NCBI GenBank assembly: GCA_029379385.1
Contig: CM055618.1
Coordinates: 1-64,000 of the forward strand
Length of the DNA stretch: 64,000 nucleotides
Direction: 5' to 3'
Origin: Quillaja saponaria
Lineage: Eukaryota > Streptophyta > Magnoliopsida > Fabales > Quillajaceae
Shown here: positions 1-11,039 of the stretch, in pieces
Layout of the letters: every line of letters begins with the position of its first letter
Position numbering within the stretch: the stretch's first letter is position 1
Made by a program: the position numbers and the translations under genes
Notes under the pieces: model-generated
What the model saw: the letters and a program-made list of their open reading frames with translations, nothing else
Told to the model about the DNA's origin: nothing
Database searches by the model: none

Positions 1-765
1 GGAATGTGTCACTCTTTCATAATTCTTTTTTACATGGCTGATCTAGCTCCCGGGAACAACTTGTGATGTTCAATTTTTGTAAGTTCGTGAGGCACATACT
101 CCAGCTCATCTTCCTATAACAATTATAATTTTCATTCTTATGTTATCTAAGTATAATGAATATGAAACTTTTCGTTTTCTTACATAACATGAGAATAATA
201 TGCCGAATAGAGAATGACTCAAAAATGGTAAATTTTTTTTTTTTTTTTTTAAATTAGAAGTATTTAGGGAGGGAGGCACTGTGCCCTTGTTTGTAACATA
301 ATTCTCTTATATCTGGGAAGATCCAAATCCGGGTAAGAAGCTTCATAGGAATTTCATTACCTTCATTTTAATTATGTCTAGGTTGTAAATGGTGGATTTT
401 TCAAGGAAGAAACAAAGTCCTTTATTGACTTGACCATCAAGTGTGTCTAGCCATAGATTTATAGGAATTAAAAAAAATTCAAGTCTCTTTGTTAGATTTT
501 TCATATTTCATTCAAAGGGTCCCATGAGCAGATAGATATAGCAACACTTATAGGAGGAGAGTAAAGACGGTTCAAAGAAATTTCATTGCCTTCATTTTGG
601 GTCTAGGCTGGAAAGGCTCCTTATGACCGGACAAACAACATTTAGGATGAAATAATGTAGAGGAATGAAGAAGCTTCATGGAAATTTCGACCATTATTAG
701 GCAGCATCTTTATTTTGGGCCCATGAACCACTTTCTTGACCTAAAGATGACTCCCACCAAGTCTT
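1..765 (+). repeat. Detached copy of the CNL 5' flank
   Basis: This stretch matches, with small differences, the DNA upstream of the CNL start codons at 23020-23842 and, in its second half, 13080-13500. Shared landmarks are the run beginning 'catggctgat' near 32, the block around 'attttgggtctaggctg' near 594-611, and the block around 'cccaccaagtct' near 750-762. No CNL coding sequence follows: at about 765 it changes abruptly into EDR2-like intron sequence. It is therefore a regulatory or leader segment cut off from its gene. I see no protein of its own in it. Confidence 0.75.
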
Positions 766-3072
766 GGAATTCTTGAAATCAAAATTTTACTTTTTAAAAC
801 TAATTAGTTTTGTTAGAAGCTGATGATTGATCTGAGTTTTAGATTAAAGAGATACAGATACTGGATATTTGAGTATCAAATTTGGTTTATTTTACATGGC
901 TTCCTATTTAAACATATCAATTTCGTTATTTTTTGTAAGTTCTTTACTTGGGAGGTTGGCATATCTATATTCTGTACAATTTGTTTATGAGCTTTTTGAA
1001 ATAAATAAAGTGTGTGGAGTTTTTGGAATAACAATTGATATCTTTATTGTATTAGCTAACTTCTTTGTTCTTGTTCATTCTTATCACAACTATTAAATTT
1101 TGGATGAAATTTCTTTCACCTACGTCTCTTGGTAATATATTGTTTACAACTTCTATAATTTTTTTAATGACTTGGTATTCCTTTATATGATCGTGATATT
1201 CGTATTTATTGAGCTTGTTAAGATAATTAATCTTAAGCTAAGATTAATTAGATCCAACCTCTGTTAGGCTCTACGATATAGAGTTGAATATAATATATTT
1301 TCATTGGTTACCGATGGTTTTTCATTGTATTATATTGGGAATTTTATTCAATTTATTTGTTCCTTTAGAGACTCATATATTATCGGTCCTTTTTCTTTGA
1401 GTGCCTATGTAGGTTGCTTCGGAAAAAGGTCTTTTTTCTGTTGTCATTAATATGCAAGTAAGGTTTTCTTTCTTCTTCTTCTTCTGGAACTGACATTCAA
1501 AGTTAACTATCACGAGTTTGGAAGTGAATTGAGATGTTCTGTTTGGCTTGCAGGTGCCTGGGTCCACACACTACAGTATGGTGTTCTATTTTGTGACAAA
1601 TGATTTAGTTCCTGATTCTCTTTTGCAACGTTTTGTTGATGGTGATGATGAATTCCGAAATAGTAGATTGAAGCTCATTCCATCAGTTCCTAAGGTATTT
1701 CCTCACTTCTGTAGTAAATATTCAAGGGAATGATGGGTCAGGAAGGTGTTATATTAGTTACCTTTCCTGACTCTACTGTTGTTTAATTATTCTGTAAGAT
1801 TATAGCATTTCTTGGTCAATGTTCCCCAGATCCTTTTCAGAAAGAACATGATTTTCAGTGCAAACATGTTTATAAATTTATATATAATTATGAGAGCTCT
1901 ATTGCTCCTATATCATGTAGATGCGGATCCAAATGCTATCTCTATGTATTTGTTTTATCATCCTTTGAGGATAATTTTGGTGAATCTTGTTTTCTGGATT
2001 TCCTGATCCTTGATCTACATTACAATAGGGTTTTGGTATCTTATGCATTTTGTTAGTGATGCTCCGGATTCAAAAATGCAGGGTTCATGGATTGTGCGCC
2101 AGATTGTTGGTAGCACACCTTGTTTATTGGGAAAGGCAGTTGATTGCAACTATATCCGTGGCCCCAGTTATTTAGAAGTAAAGTTTCTTTCAATATCTTT
2201 TAGTACTTTTTATTTTCTTCTTCCTCAGTCTAGATTGGAATCAAAAGAAATGTTATCCACATAGAAGTTTGTCTGGTACTATGTTTTTTAATAGTAGGGT
2301 TTGTATTTGTAGGTTGATGTTGACATTGGTTCTTCTACTGTTGCTAATGCAGTTTTGGGGCTGGTAATTGGCGTAATTACAACATTGGTAGTTGACATGG
2401 CTTTTCTTGTACAGGTATGGCTTGTTAATGATTGATAACTCATCTATTTTTATCAGGGGAAAGACTGTCTACAAAAGTCATGTAGATAATAATGTTATGC
2501 GGCACTATAGTTGCGGCTAATCGAATAGTTGCAGACAATTCCGTATAGTATTCTTTTAGTTTTGTCATTAGTTAGACTAATGCTGATCAAAATACGAAAA
2601 AAAAAAAAAGAAAAAGAAAAAACATGACATTATTTTCAGACTCAACCAACCAGCATGATTACAAATAGAATAGAGTAGAATTTTGCGGAGGATTGTTGGA
2701 ATATATGAACGAGTAAGCATTTCATATACTCCTAAAAACAATCAGGAAAAAAGGATGGAAAAGGTTTAGAAATACTGACAGTGCTGTAATTGTCACCAAA
2801 AACACTATGAGATGACTCCACAGATTCAAAATTCAGTGTTGTGTTTCTGATATAGTGGATATATTGACAGTTTCTTGATAATAAGCTTTGTAGGTATGAA
2901 GTACTGACAGTTGTTTCCATTGATAGGCAAATACAACAGATGAATTACCAGAACGACTCATTGGCACCATTCGTATTTCTCATTTAGAGCTCTCATCAGC
3001 TATAGTCCCAAAACTGGAACCAGATCCATCATGATACACCAAGATTTGTCAATTAATTTTATACATCTTGAG
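766..3072 (+). pseudogene. EDR2-like gene, copy A: C-terminal DUF1336 exons only
   Basis: Five exons with GT-AG borders encode the C-terminus of an ENHANCED DISEASE RESISTANCE 2-like protein: 1413-1457, 1554-1694, 2082-2177, 2313-2414 and 2927-3034 (stop TGA at 3032-3034). Readable motifs include VPGSTHYSMVFYFV, GSWIVRQ, ANTTDELPERLIG and the typical end KLEPDPS. These exons stay in frame with one another. Family knowledge: EDR2 proteins carry PH, START and DUF1336 domains and restrain salicylate-linked cell death and powdery mildew resistance. Compared with copy B, about 1.85 kb is missing at about 1225, removing the five exons from 'GGGFNISPLK' to 'KRQGCAAQ'. The region upstream is CNL flank, so no start codon or START domain exists here. 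The call as a non-functional fragment is firm; transcription is unknown. Confidence 0.85.
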
Positions 3073-3440
3073 GCCTGAGGCCATAGTTAAAGAGACGGAA
3101 CTGATTTAACAGCTGGGAGGAACTTTAAGAGTAAAATCAAAACACTTATTGAACCCAAACCAATTAAATTTCTCTAAATCAAGCAAACACATTACAAAGA
3201 ATTCTATCTATACAACCAATTGCTTTTACTTTATCAGTATAAACACTCTTGTCTTAGGTTATTAACTAGTTAGCGTTTTAACAAGACTTGCTAAATAGCT
3301 TACCAGGATGCTTATATCCATAAGTCTATTGAGGTAATACCTGTAATTGTTAATCATTTTAAAATAAATTGGATAGTTTGGTGAAAGTGATCAAATGATA
3401 AGCATAGAAGTCATCACTTTTAGCATTTATCTGCTATAAG
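3073..3440. other. Spacer between EDR2-like copies
   Basis: AT-rich sequence between the end of the duplicated unit of copy A (about 3072) and the start of the unit of copy B (about 3441). I see no gene, repeat or RNA in it. Confidence 0.5.
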
Positions 3441-6400
3441 TAAGTACTTGGAATTCTTGAAATCAAAATTTTACATTTTGAAACTAATTAGTTTTGTTAG
3501 AAGCTGATGATTGATCTGAGTTTTAGATTAAAGAGATACAGATACTGGATATTTTGAGTATCAAATTTGGTTTATTTTACATGGCTTCCTATTTAAACAT
3601 ATCAGTTTTGTCATTTTTTGTAAGTTCTTTACTTGGGAGGTTGGCATATCTATATTCTGTATAATTTGTTTGAGCTTTTTGAAATAAATACAGTGTATGG
3701 AGTTTTTGGAATAACAATTGGTATCTTTATTATATTAGCTAACTTCTTTGTTCTTGTTCATTCTTATCACAACTATTAAATTCTGGATGAAATTTCTTTT
3801 ACCTATGTCTCTTGGTAATCTATTATTTACAACTTCTATAATTTTTTTAATGACTTGGTAGTCCTTTACATGATCGTGATATTTGTATTTATTGAGCTTG
3901 TCAAGATAAGTAGATATATGGGTTATCCAGGTGGAGGATTTAACATTTCCCCTCTAAAACCTCGAAACGGGAGGCCAAGAACACGGGTTCAGCATCTTAT
4001 GCAGATGGATCTTAAGGGATGGGGCGTGGGATATGTATCATCCTTTCAGCAGCATTGCCTCCTTCACATGTTAAATAGTGTTACTGGTGAGGTCCGATTC
4101 CTATTTTATATATTTGGGGTTTTCATATCGATTAAGAGTGCTTCCTCCCCAAAGTTATAAACTAGAAAAAAATGGACAAAATGGAATCCTGTAACTTCTA
4201 AAGTAGGAGTGTATGACGTTGATTCCACATGATTATTTTCAATAAGTGAATTCTCCAGTAGAAACTGGTTATACTATTGAATTGCTAATATTTTCTTTGG
4301 CAGGATTGCGTGAATGGTTTTCTCAAACGGATGAAAGGAGTGCCCCTCCCAGAATTCCTGTTATGGTCAATATGGCTTCAGCTTCTGTGCCTTCAAAGAA
4401 GAATCAGAAGCTGAATGATTCTTCTGTTAATCCTAACCCCTCTCTTGATCAAATGCATGCTGCAAATAGAAACTCTGTAATGATGGATGAATACTCTGAT
4501 GAGGATGAAGAATTTCAAATTGCAGAGTCTGAACAAGAGGTTTGCTGTGTACTTTCATATCTATATTTTCTGCATTACCCAAATGAAAGCTAAGCATTAT
4601 TTCCCAATATTACAGGCATACCCAAATGGGATGGAGAATGATGTCAGAAGAACAGGTGTGTTCTTACTGTACAATTTTTTTCAGGTATGCACAGTTTTAA
4701 AACTTCTCATAAAATGCTTCTCGCGAAACCTGTTGTTGGAATATTAGAACTAGTCATCTCTTTCCTGCATGAAAAATTTACATTAATCAGATGCCACCAA
4801 TTATCCAATCTGATTACCACCATCTCCTTGTAATATTAAAATCACATAAACCCATAATTTGAATATATATAAGTTAGCTGCTGCCAGCGTGTATATGAAT
4901 ACTACAAAAAGTTTTATTTATATGTGTAAATCTTGTTCATTTGGTTCTCTTATATATAAGGTTATATACATATACATAAATATGTATATGTAGGTGAACA
5001 AAAAATCTGATCATGATGTTTTCATGCATTGAAGTATTGGAAGAAGAACCTGCAGAACAAATTGATTTGTCATGCTTTTCGGGTAACCTACGTCATGATG
5101 ATCGTGATAATGCTCGTGACTGCTGGAGAATTTCTGACGGAAATAACTTCAGAGTCCGAAGCAAGCGTTTTTGTTACGACAAGTCAAAGGTTCTCTCTTA
5201 CCGTTCTTTTGACAATCCAAATTTATCATTATGTTGGTGTATTCTTATTTCTTTTGTTGCTATCCATATTTGAAGATTCCTGCAGGGAAACATTTGATGG
5301 ATCTTGTCGCTGTTGATTGGTTCAAGGACACTAAAAGAATGGACCATGTAGCGAAGCGTCAAGGATGCGCAGCACAAGTGAGTATTACAAAAGTAACTTT
5401 TTTTTTTGGTTGAAATCATAGACAGTGAACTAAGTGCATTCCTATAGACCTCCAATTAACTTCAAAGGAGATTCTGATGCATTTTTTCATAAAGACAGTG
5501 CCATGGGCCACAAGACAAGTTATATTCCTGGTTTATTGCCTATGAAGTAATCTATGGGACTTTATCAATTTCTTGGTATAAAGAGGATTTAAAATAATTT
5601 TAGATACTTATCTCTTTTTCTTTCTTCTTTTGAAAAATAAAAATCTTATTTTAATATATTCATGCTCATCAGAAATTTCGTTGTATGCAATTTTTTAATT
5701 CATCTTATGTTCATACGCATAGATGAAGGTATGTCTTGGTTTTTAGTTATTTTTTCCTTAAGCTAAGATTAATTAGATCCAACCTCTGTTAGGCTCAACG
5801 ATATATAGTTGAATATAATATATTTCCATAGGTTACCAATGGTTTTTCATTGTATTATATTGGGAAATTTATTCAATTTATTTGTTCCTTTAGAGACTCA
5901 TATATTATCGGTCCTTTTTCTTTGAGTGCCTATGTAGGTTGCTTCGGAAAAAGGTCTTTTTTCTGTTGTCATTAATATGCAAGTAAGGTTTTTTTTCTTC
6001 TTCTTCTGGAATTGACATTCAAAGTTAACTATCACGAGTTTGGAAGTGAATTGAGATGTTCTGTTTGGCTTGCAGGTGCCTGGGTCCACACACTACAGTA
6101 TGGTGTTCTATTTTGTGACAAATGAGTTAGTTCCTGATTCTCTTTGCAACGTTTTGTTGATGGTGATGATGAATTCCGAAATAGTAGGTTGAAGCTCATT
6201 CCATCAGTTCCTAAGGTACTTCCTCACTTCTGTAGTAAATATTCAAGGGAATGATGGGTCAGGAAGGTGTTATCTTAGTTACCTTTCCTGAGTCTACTGT
6301 TGTTTAATTATTCTGTAAGATTATAGCATTTCTTGGTCAATGTTCCCCAGATCCTTTTCAGAAAGAACATGATTTCAGTGCAAACATGTTTATAAATTTA

Positions 6401-7574
6401 TATATACATATGAGAGCTCTATTGCTCCTATATCATGTAGATTGCAGATCCAAATGTTATCTCTATGTATTTGTTTTTTCATCCTTTGAGGATAATTTTA
6501 GTGAATCTTGTTTTCTGGATTTCCTGATCCTTGATCTAGGTTCCAATAGGGTTTTGGTATCTTATGCATTTTGTTAGTGATGCTCCGCATTAAATTATGC
6601 AGGGTTCATGGATTGTGCGCCAGAGTGTTGGTAGCACACCTTGTTTATTGGGAAAGGCAGTTGATTGCAACTATATCCGTGGCCCCAGTTATTTAGAAGT
6701 AAAGTTTCTTTCAATATCTTTTAGTACTTTTTATTTTCTTCTTCCTCAGTCTAGATTGGAATCAAAAGAAATGTTATCCACATAGAAGTTTGTCTGGTAC
6801 TATGTTTTTTAATAGTAGGGTTTGTATTTGTAGGTTGATGTTGACATTGGTTCTTCTACTGTTGCTAATGGAGTTTTGGGGCTGGTAATTGGCGTAATTA
6901 CAACATTGGTAGTTGACATGGCTTTTCTTGTACAGGTATGGCTTTTTAATGAATGATAACTCACCTATTTTTATCAGGGGAAAGACTGTCTACAAAAGTC
7001 ATGTAGATAATAATGTTATGCGGCACTATAGTTGCTGCTAATCTGCAGACAATTCTGTATAGTATTCTTTTAGTTTTATCATTAGTTAGACTAATGCTGA
7101 TCAAAATACGAAAAAAAAAAAGAGAAAGAAACATTACATTATTTTCAGACTCAACCAATAAGCATAATTACAAATAGTGTAGAGTAGAATTTTGTGGAGG
7201 ATTGTTGGAATATATGAACGAGTAAGCATTTCATATACTCCTAAAAACAATCAGGAAAAAAGGCAGGAAAAGTTAGAAATACTGACAGTGCTGTAATTGT
7301 CTCCAAAAGACTATGAGATGACTCAACAGATTCAAAATTCAGTGTTGTGTTTCTGATATAGTGGATATATTGACAGTTTCTTGATAATAAGCTTTGTAGG
7401 TATGAAGTACTGATAGTTGTTTCCATTGATAGGCAAATACAACAGATGAATTACCAGAACGACTCATTGGCGCTATTCGTATTTCTCATTTAGAGCTCTC
7501 ATCAGCTATAGTCCCAAAACTGGAACCAGATCCATCATGATACACCAAGATTTGTCAATTAATTTTATACATAA
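3441..7574 (+). pseudogene. EDR2-like gene, copy B: 5'-truncated and frameshifted
   Basis: Ten exons are readable: 3931-4086, 4304-4539, 4616-4655, 5035-5189, 5276-5377, 5938-5982, 6076-6215, 6603-6698, 6834-6935 and 7433-7540 (TGA at the end). Phases agree across the introns. They encode the stretch from PGGGFNISPLKPRNG (end of the START region) through the acidic linker MMDEYSDEDEEF and the DUF1336 domain (LEEEPAEQIDLSCFSG, IPAGKHLMDLVAVDWFKD) to KLEPDPS. The N-terminal PH domain and most of START are absent; sequence before 3931 is the same intron as in copy A. In exon 6076-6215 the T run near 6142-6146 is one base shorter than in copy A, which shifts the frame in DUF1336. With no 5' end and a frameshift it is very likely a pseudogene. 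The duplicated unit ends near 7574, where similarity to copy A stops. Confidence 0.85.
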
Positions 7575-7900
7575 ATTCAGATATGCATGTATACCATTTC
7601 CAGTTCAGTTTTCTGTTATTTATTAAATACGGGTTGTTTCTTATTTCTCAAAGGGGAGTTTTTGTTCTTTTTTGCCTTACGAGATACAGTAAATTGTTTG
7701 TCACTGCCTTTTCCGTAATGAGGTATATTTTCTGGGGATATTCCAGGAATTATAAAATGGAAATGGTTAGCGTATCAGACTATGACATGTTATCAAACCC
7801 TTATGAATAATATAAAAGCACTCAAAACATTTTCTACACTTCCCAGTTTAATATGAAGGGAAGAAGTAAATTGACAAAACAGAGATACATCACATAATTC
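7575..7900. other. Spacer, 3' side of the UGT gene
   Basis: AT-rich sequence downstream of both the EDR2-like copy B (plus strand) and the UGT gene (minus strand). It probably contains the UGT 3' UTR. I recognise no further gene. Confidence 0.4.
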
Positions 7901-9409
7901 TTAAAAAGTGAAGTCACTATTTTTAATGTAATCCCCAAAAGCATTTAAAGCAGCCACTGAACTCTTGGGAAACCCATTTTGAAACTTGGCACCAAGATTC
8001 TCAGCCCTCTTCTTCATTCCCTCGTCAGCCATCAGTTTCTCTATTCCCTTCACAATATCATCCTTCTTCACCTTCTCTGATAGATCATTTGTTATCATAT
8101 GCCCCACCTTAAGATAGCTCACTACCCACTTGGCATCATGGTGTTGGTCACCCCTAATGGGCCATACAAGAAAAGGGACCCCACGTCCTATTGCCTCCAC
8201 CGTGGAGTTCCATCCACAATGAGATAAAAATCCACCAGTTGATGGATGACTCAGTATCAGTAATTGTGGTGCCCACCCACATATTATCAAACCCCTTTTA
8301 CCCACTTTGCTGTCCAATCCATGTGGGAAATATCCTCCTTCAGCTTCTGATTGTCCTCTTCCAAAAAATGGAGGACCCGACCTACCCGAACCCGGTTGGA
8401 TAACCCATATAAATGGTTGAGTGGACGACTCCAATGCTTCGGCCAATTGTGTGTATTCCTCCATGGTGGGACCCACTTCAGTACCAAATGATACGTAAAG
8501 TACTGATCCACGTGCCTTTGAATCTAACCATTCAATTACTTCATCCTCAGTTACATTGGACCGTCGATTTGTTCGAAACTCACCGTCATGGAGTATTGAA
8601 CCGGCCGATTTCCAATATTTTTCTGGCAAAAGCGGTCCAACACCCCAGACCGGTTTTTCAATTTGATTGCTTATGTACTCAATGAACGGATGCTCCAGAT
8701 CATCACACGTGTTGATCATCGACGCGATTGTTCCATTTACTTCATCAACCCATTGTGGTTGCTGACCTGGAGTAGGTGGGCCCCCGTTTGGCGGTCCTCC
8801 TCCACCAGGATGTAGAGGAAAACCGGGTGGCGGAGCTCCTGAGCCGCCAGGAAACGGTGGTGGTTGTCCTGGTGGATCATGTGGCCTTCTTTTGAGATCA
8901 GAGGATGTGAGAGCCATTTCTTCTGGTAACCCAGGAAGCAAACGTTTCTCACCGGGCTTTAAATCAACTGGGTGGGCTTTCCAGATGGCATACTCTAAGG
9001 CAGCTGAGCAAGCACCGGAGGTGAAGAACGCCACCGTCGGAATTTGAAATTTCTTGAAAATATCAGCTGACCAGCTCATCATGACGTCGAGGACAGCACA
9101 AACGGGTCGAACTGGATCCGTGTTCTCATTACCGCCGGAGAGGATGTCTTCGAGGCCTTGAGCTATCTGGGAATGATGTTTGCGAGGTGGGTTTGAACCA
9201 GGTTCCGGAGGAGCCATTGGAGCTGATGAGATTTCAACGATTTGGATCAAAGGGTATTCACGGAAAGAGGAAGGAATAGAGGAAGAGAGATAGGAGGGAA
9301 TGATAAAGGTGGCTTTGAAATTTCTTGAGGCTAAGTGCTTGCAAAGCTCCATGCAAGGAAAGAGATGGCCTTGCCCAAAAAATGGAATCACCCAAATTTC
9401 AGCTGACAT
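7901..9409 (-). CDS. UDP-glycosyltransferase (family 1, plant PSPG type) with a Pro/Gly-rich insert
   Basis: Single-exon gene of 502 codons. It should transfer a sugar, probably glucose, from UDP-sugar to a small acceptor such as a phenolic, in the cytosol. The start is placed at 9409 (MSAEIWVIPFFGQGH); an in-frame ATG at 9436 adds nine residues not typical of the family. Visible features: GQGH with the presumed catalytic His at residue 15, a possible partner Asp in CAVLD at 108, and a 44-residue PSPG box at 379-422 running from WAPQ to WPIRGDQ. The final Gln is usual for UDP-glucose users. Residues about 176-219 (bases 8753-8884) are almost wholly Pro, Gly and Gln, sitting between ALTSSDLKRR and TIASMINTCD; a long low-complexity loop here is unusual. 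Family assignment is uncertain; UGT95-like is a guess. A decayed relative lies at 17340-17835. Confidence 0.92.
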   Translation of the reverse strand: MSAEIWVIPFFGQGHLFPCMELCKHLASRNFKATFIIPSYLSSSIPSSFREYPLIQIVEISSAPMAPPEPGSNPPRKHHSQIAQGLEDILSGGNENTDPVRPVCAVLDVMMSWSADIFKKFQIPTVAFFTSGACSAALEYAIWKAHPVDLKPGEKRLLPGLPEEMALTSSDLKRRPHDPPGQPPPFPGGSGAPPPGFPLHPGGGGPPNGGPPTPGQQPQWVDEVNGTIASMINTCDDLEHPFIEYISNQIEKPVWGVGPLLPEKYWKSAGSILHDGEFRTNRRSNVTEDEVIEWLDSKARGSVLYVSFGTEVGPTMEEYTQLAEALESSTQPFIWVIQPGSGRSGPPFFGRGQSEAEGGYFPHGLDSKVGKRGLIICGWAPQLLILSHPSTGGFLSHCGWNSTVEAIGRGVPFLVWPIRGDQHHDAKWVVSYLKVGHMITNDLSEKVKKDDIVKGIEKLMADEGMKKRAENLGAKFQNGFPKSSVAALNAFGDYIKNSDFTF

Positions 9410-9472
9410 TTTTAAGAGATTGAGAAGCAATTTCAATCCCGTTGTTGTAGCTTGAGACAGTTTTCTTCACAG

Positions 9473-9482
9473 GCTATATAAA
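9473..9482 (-). promoter_or_regulatory. Possible TATA box of the UGT gene
   Basis: On the minus strand the run CTTTATATAG lies 64-73 bases upstream of the chosen UGT start at 9409, which would leave a short 5' leader. Position and sequence fit a plant TATA box; no other support. Confidence 0.45.
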
Positions 9483-11039
9483 GAAGAAGAAAGAAATTAA
9501 GGATGGAATTTTCAATAGCTTGTTTTACTGGTAGGAGTGTATTTTGTATGATTGGGTTTGACTGTTAGGTGAGAAATTTTGGGATTTCTCTTCACGAGGT
9601 GTCGACTGTGAAGCAAAAAGTTGCTTAGTGCTCAAGTAAGCAAAAGCGCGTTCACCGTCCACTGTCGTCATGAGTTTCACAAGTAAACATGGGAGACTGA
9701 GGTCGGTACAGATTGGATGGAGATTGTGTTAAAGGAGAACTGAAAGACAAATATTAGGATGAACCTCTGTCACTGATTTCGAATTTTATTACCAATGATC
9801 ATTCACATCATGGAGGATTTTTCCAAATTTCCAATTCAAAGTTCAATGCCATTTTGGATACAAAGAGGCCATTATTTTTTTCATCTTCATGTTTGGGTGG
9901 AAAGGAAATGTAGCCTCGTGGCATATTAGCACAAGGAAAGGAGGTTACGTGCAAGAGACTGAAGCATATAAGAATATCATATATCCTCTTTGCGCATGTG
10001 GCACAACAGCTATCCTTAAACGAATTAAGATATTCATTGTTCTTCTACCCAAAGCTTGCAACACTTTCTATGACCTTGCTGCCCATGATGGAAACTGCGT
10101 GTATAATAATCACAATTTTAAGGATTGCGATGCAGGAACCCTTTTCAGGTCTAATGCCCATTACATTTGTATTTGTGTAGGGAAGGAAAACTCATATCTA
10201 GTTTTATGATGCTCTTGAAAAATATTTAATTTTTCTGTTCTAGATGATAGAGTGGAGATTTATTCTATTTGTTTCTTCATTATTTTTCTTTTTCTTCTAA
10301 ATTGAGTTAGCTTGGGCCTCGATGTTATCAAATATAATTGTCATATCCTCCAATAGATAACCGGGGTATTCTGTTTCCTACATTCTGCATAGGTGCTATC
10401 AGTATCCAGGTCCCTGGAAGGTCCATAGAAAAGTGAGAAATAAGTAAATCTGTCTGCATCAGCAGGATGTTTTGCCATCCTCTAAGGAAGTTGACCTGGG
10501 TAGTCTTCCATCAGCTTGAGATTTCAGCACATAACATTGATGAGCAATTCTAGTTTTATCACAGTGTAATATCTTTTCATTGATGTTTGTTAACACCAAC
10601 TAGTTCTTGGAGTAAAGGTTTACACGAAATAATGAAAATGCCCATTAAGGGATGTTATTGGAGTAAGGGTTTAAACAAAATAATGAAAATGCCCTTTATA
10701 TTAATCTGTTTCTCCAACTTGCACTTTTATGTAGATCGTGGTAGTCAGTAGTTGATAACCAGATTTTTTTAGATCGTAATGTCTTACTACTGTTATTCTT
10801 ATCATTTTCATGTTTACAACCTAAAATTTGCTTTACTATGAATGATGGTTATGCAATAGATGGTCCCCCTATGATCAGTGTACTTGCGAGATTTGTCCTA
10901 AGCTGATCTAAATGCAGCAAATTATATGGAAGTCAGAGAGAAGGCGTAGCCAAAGAAAGGTGCTGGAAGAAGCTGAAATAATTTACTGTTCTTAGATGTT
11001 TTGACTGGAATATGCTCAATAATTTTCCTTCCTTATGTG
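9483..11039. other. Intergenic DNA with no recognised gene
   Basis: It holds the distal UGT promoter and about 1.3 kb of unassigned DNA. A 106-codon open frame at 9889-10209 (plus) and an overlapping 60-codon frame at 9998-10180 resemble no family I know, and I do not call them genes. Near 10608-10690 an approximately 50-base unit containing 'aataatgaaaatgccc' occurs twice in tandem. The text around 10380-10560 has the look of an old exon or UTR but I cannot name it. Confidence 0.4.

Noticed and set aside
869..1096. 75-codon frame in EDR2-like copy A and its shifted counterpart near 3580-3780
   Set aside because: It lies in intron sequence shared by both copies, and the frame is not kept in copy B.
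8191..8685. Plus-strand frames across the UGT
   Set aside because: Antisense shadows of the UGT coding sequence.
9889..10209. 106-codon open frame on the plus strand
   Set aside because: Resembles no family, overlaps another frame of similar length, lies in unassigned DNA and lacks neighbouring exons; likely chance.
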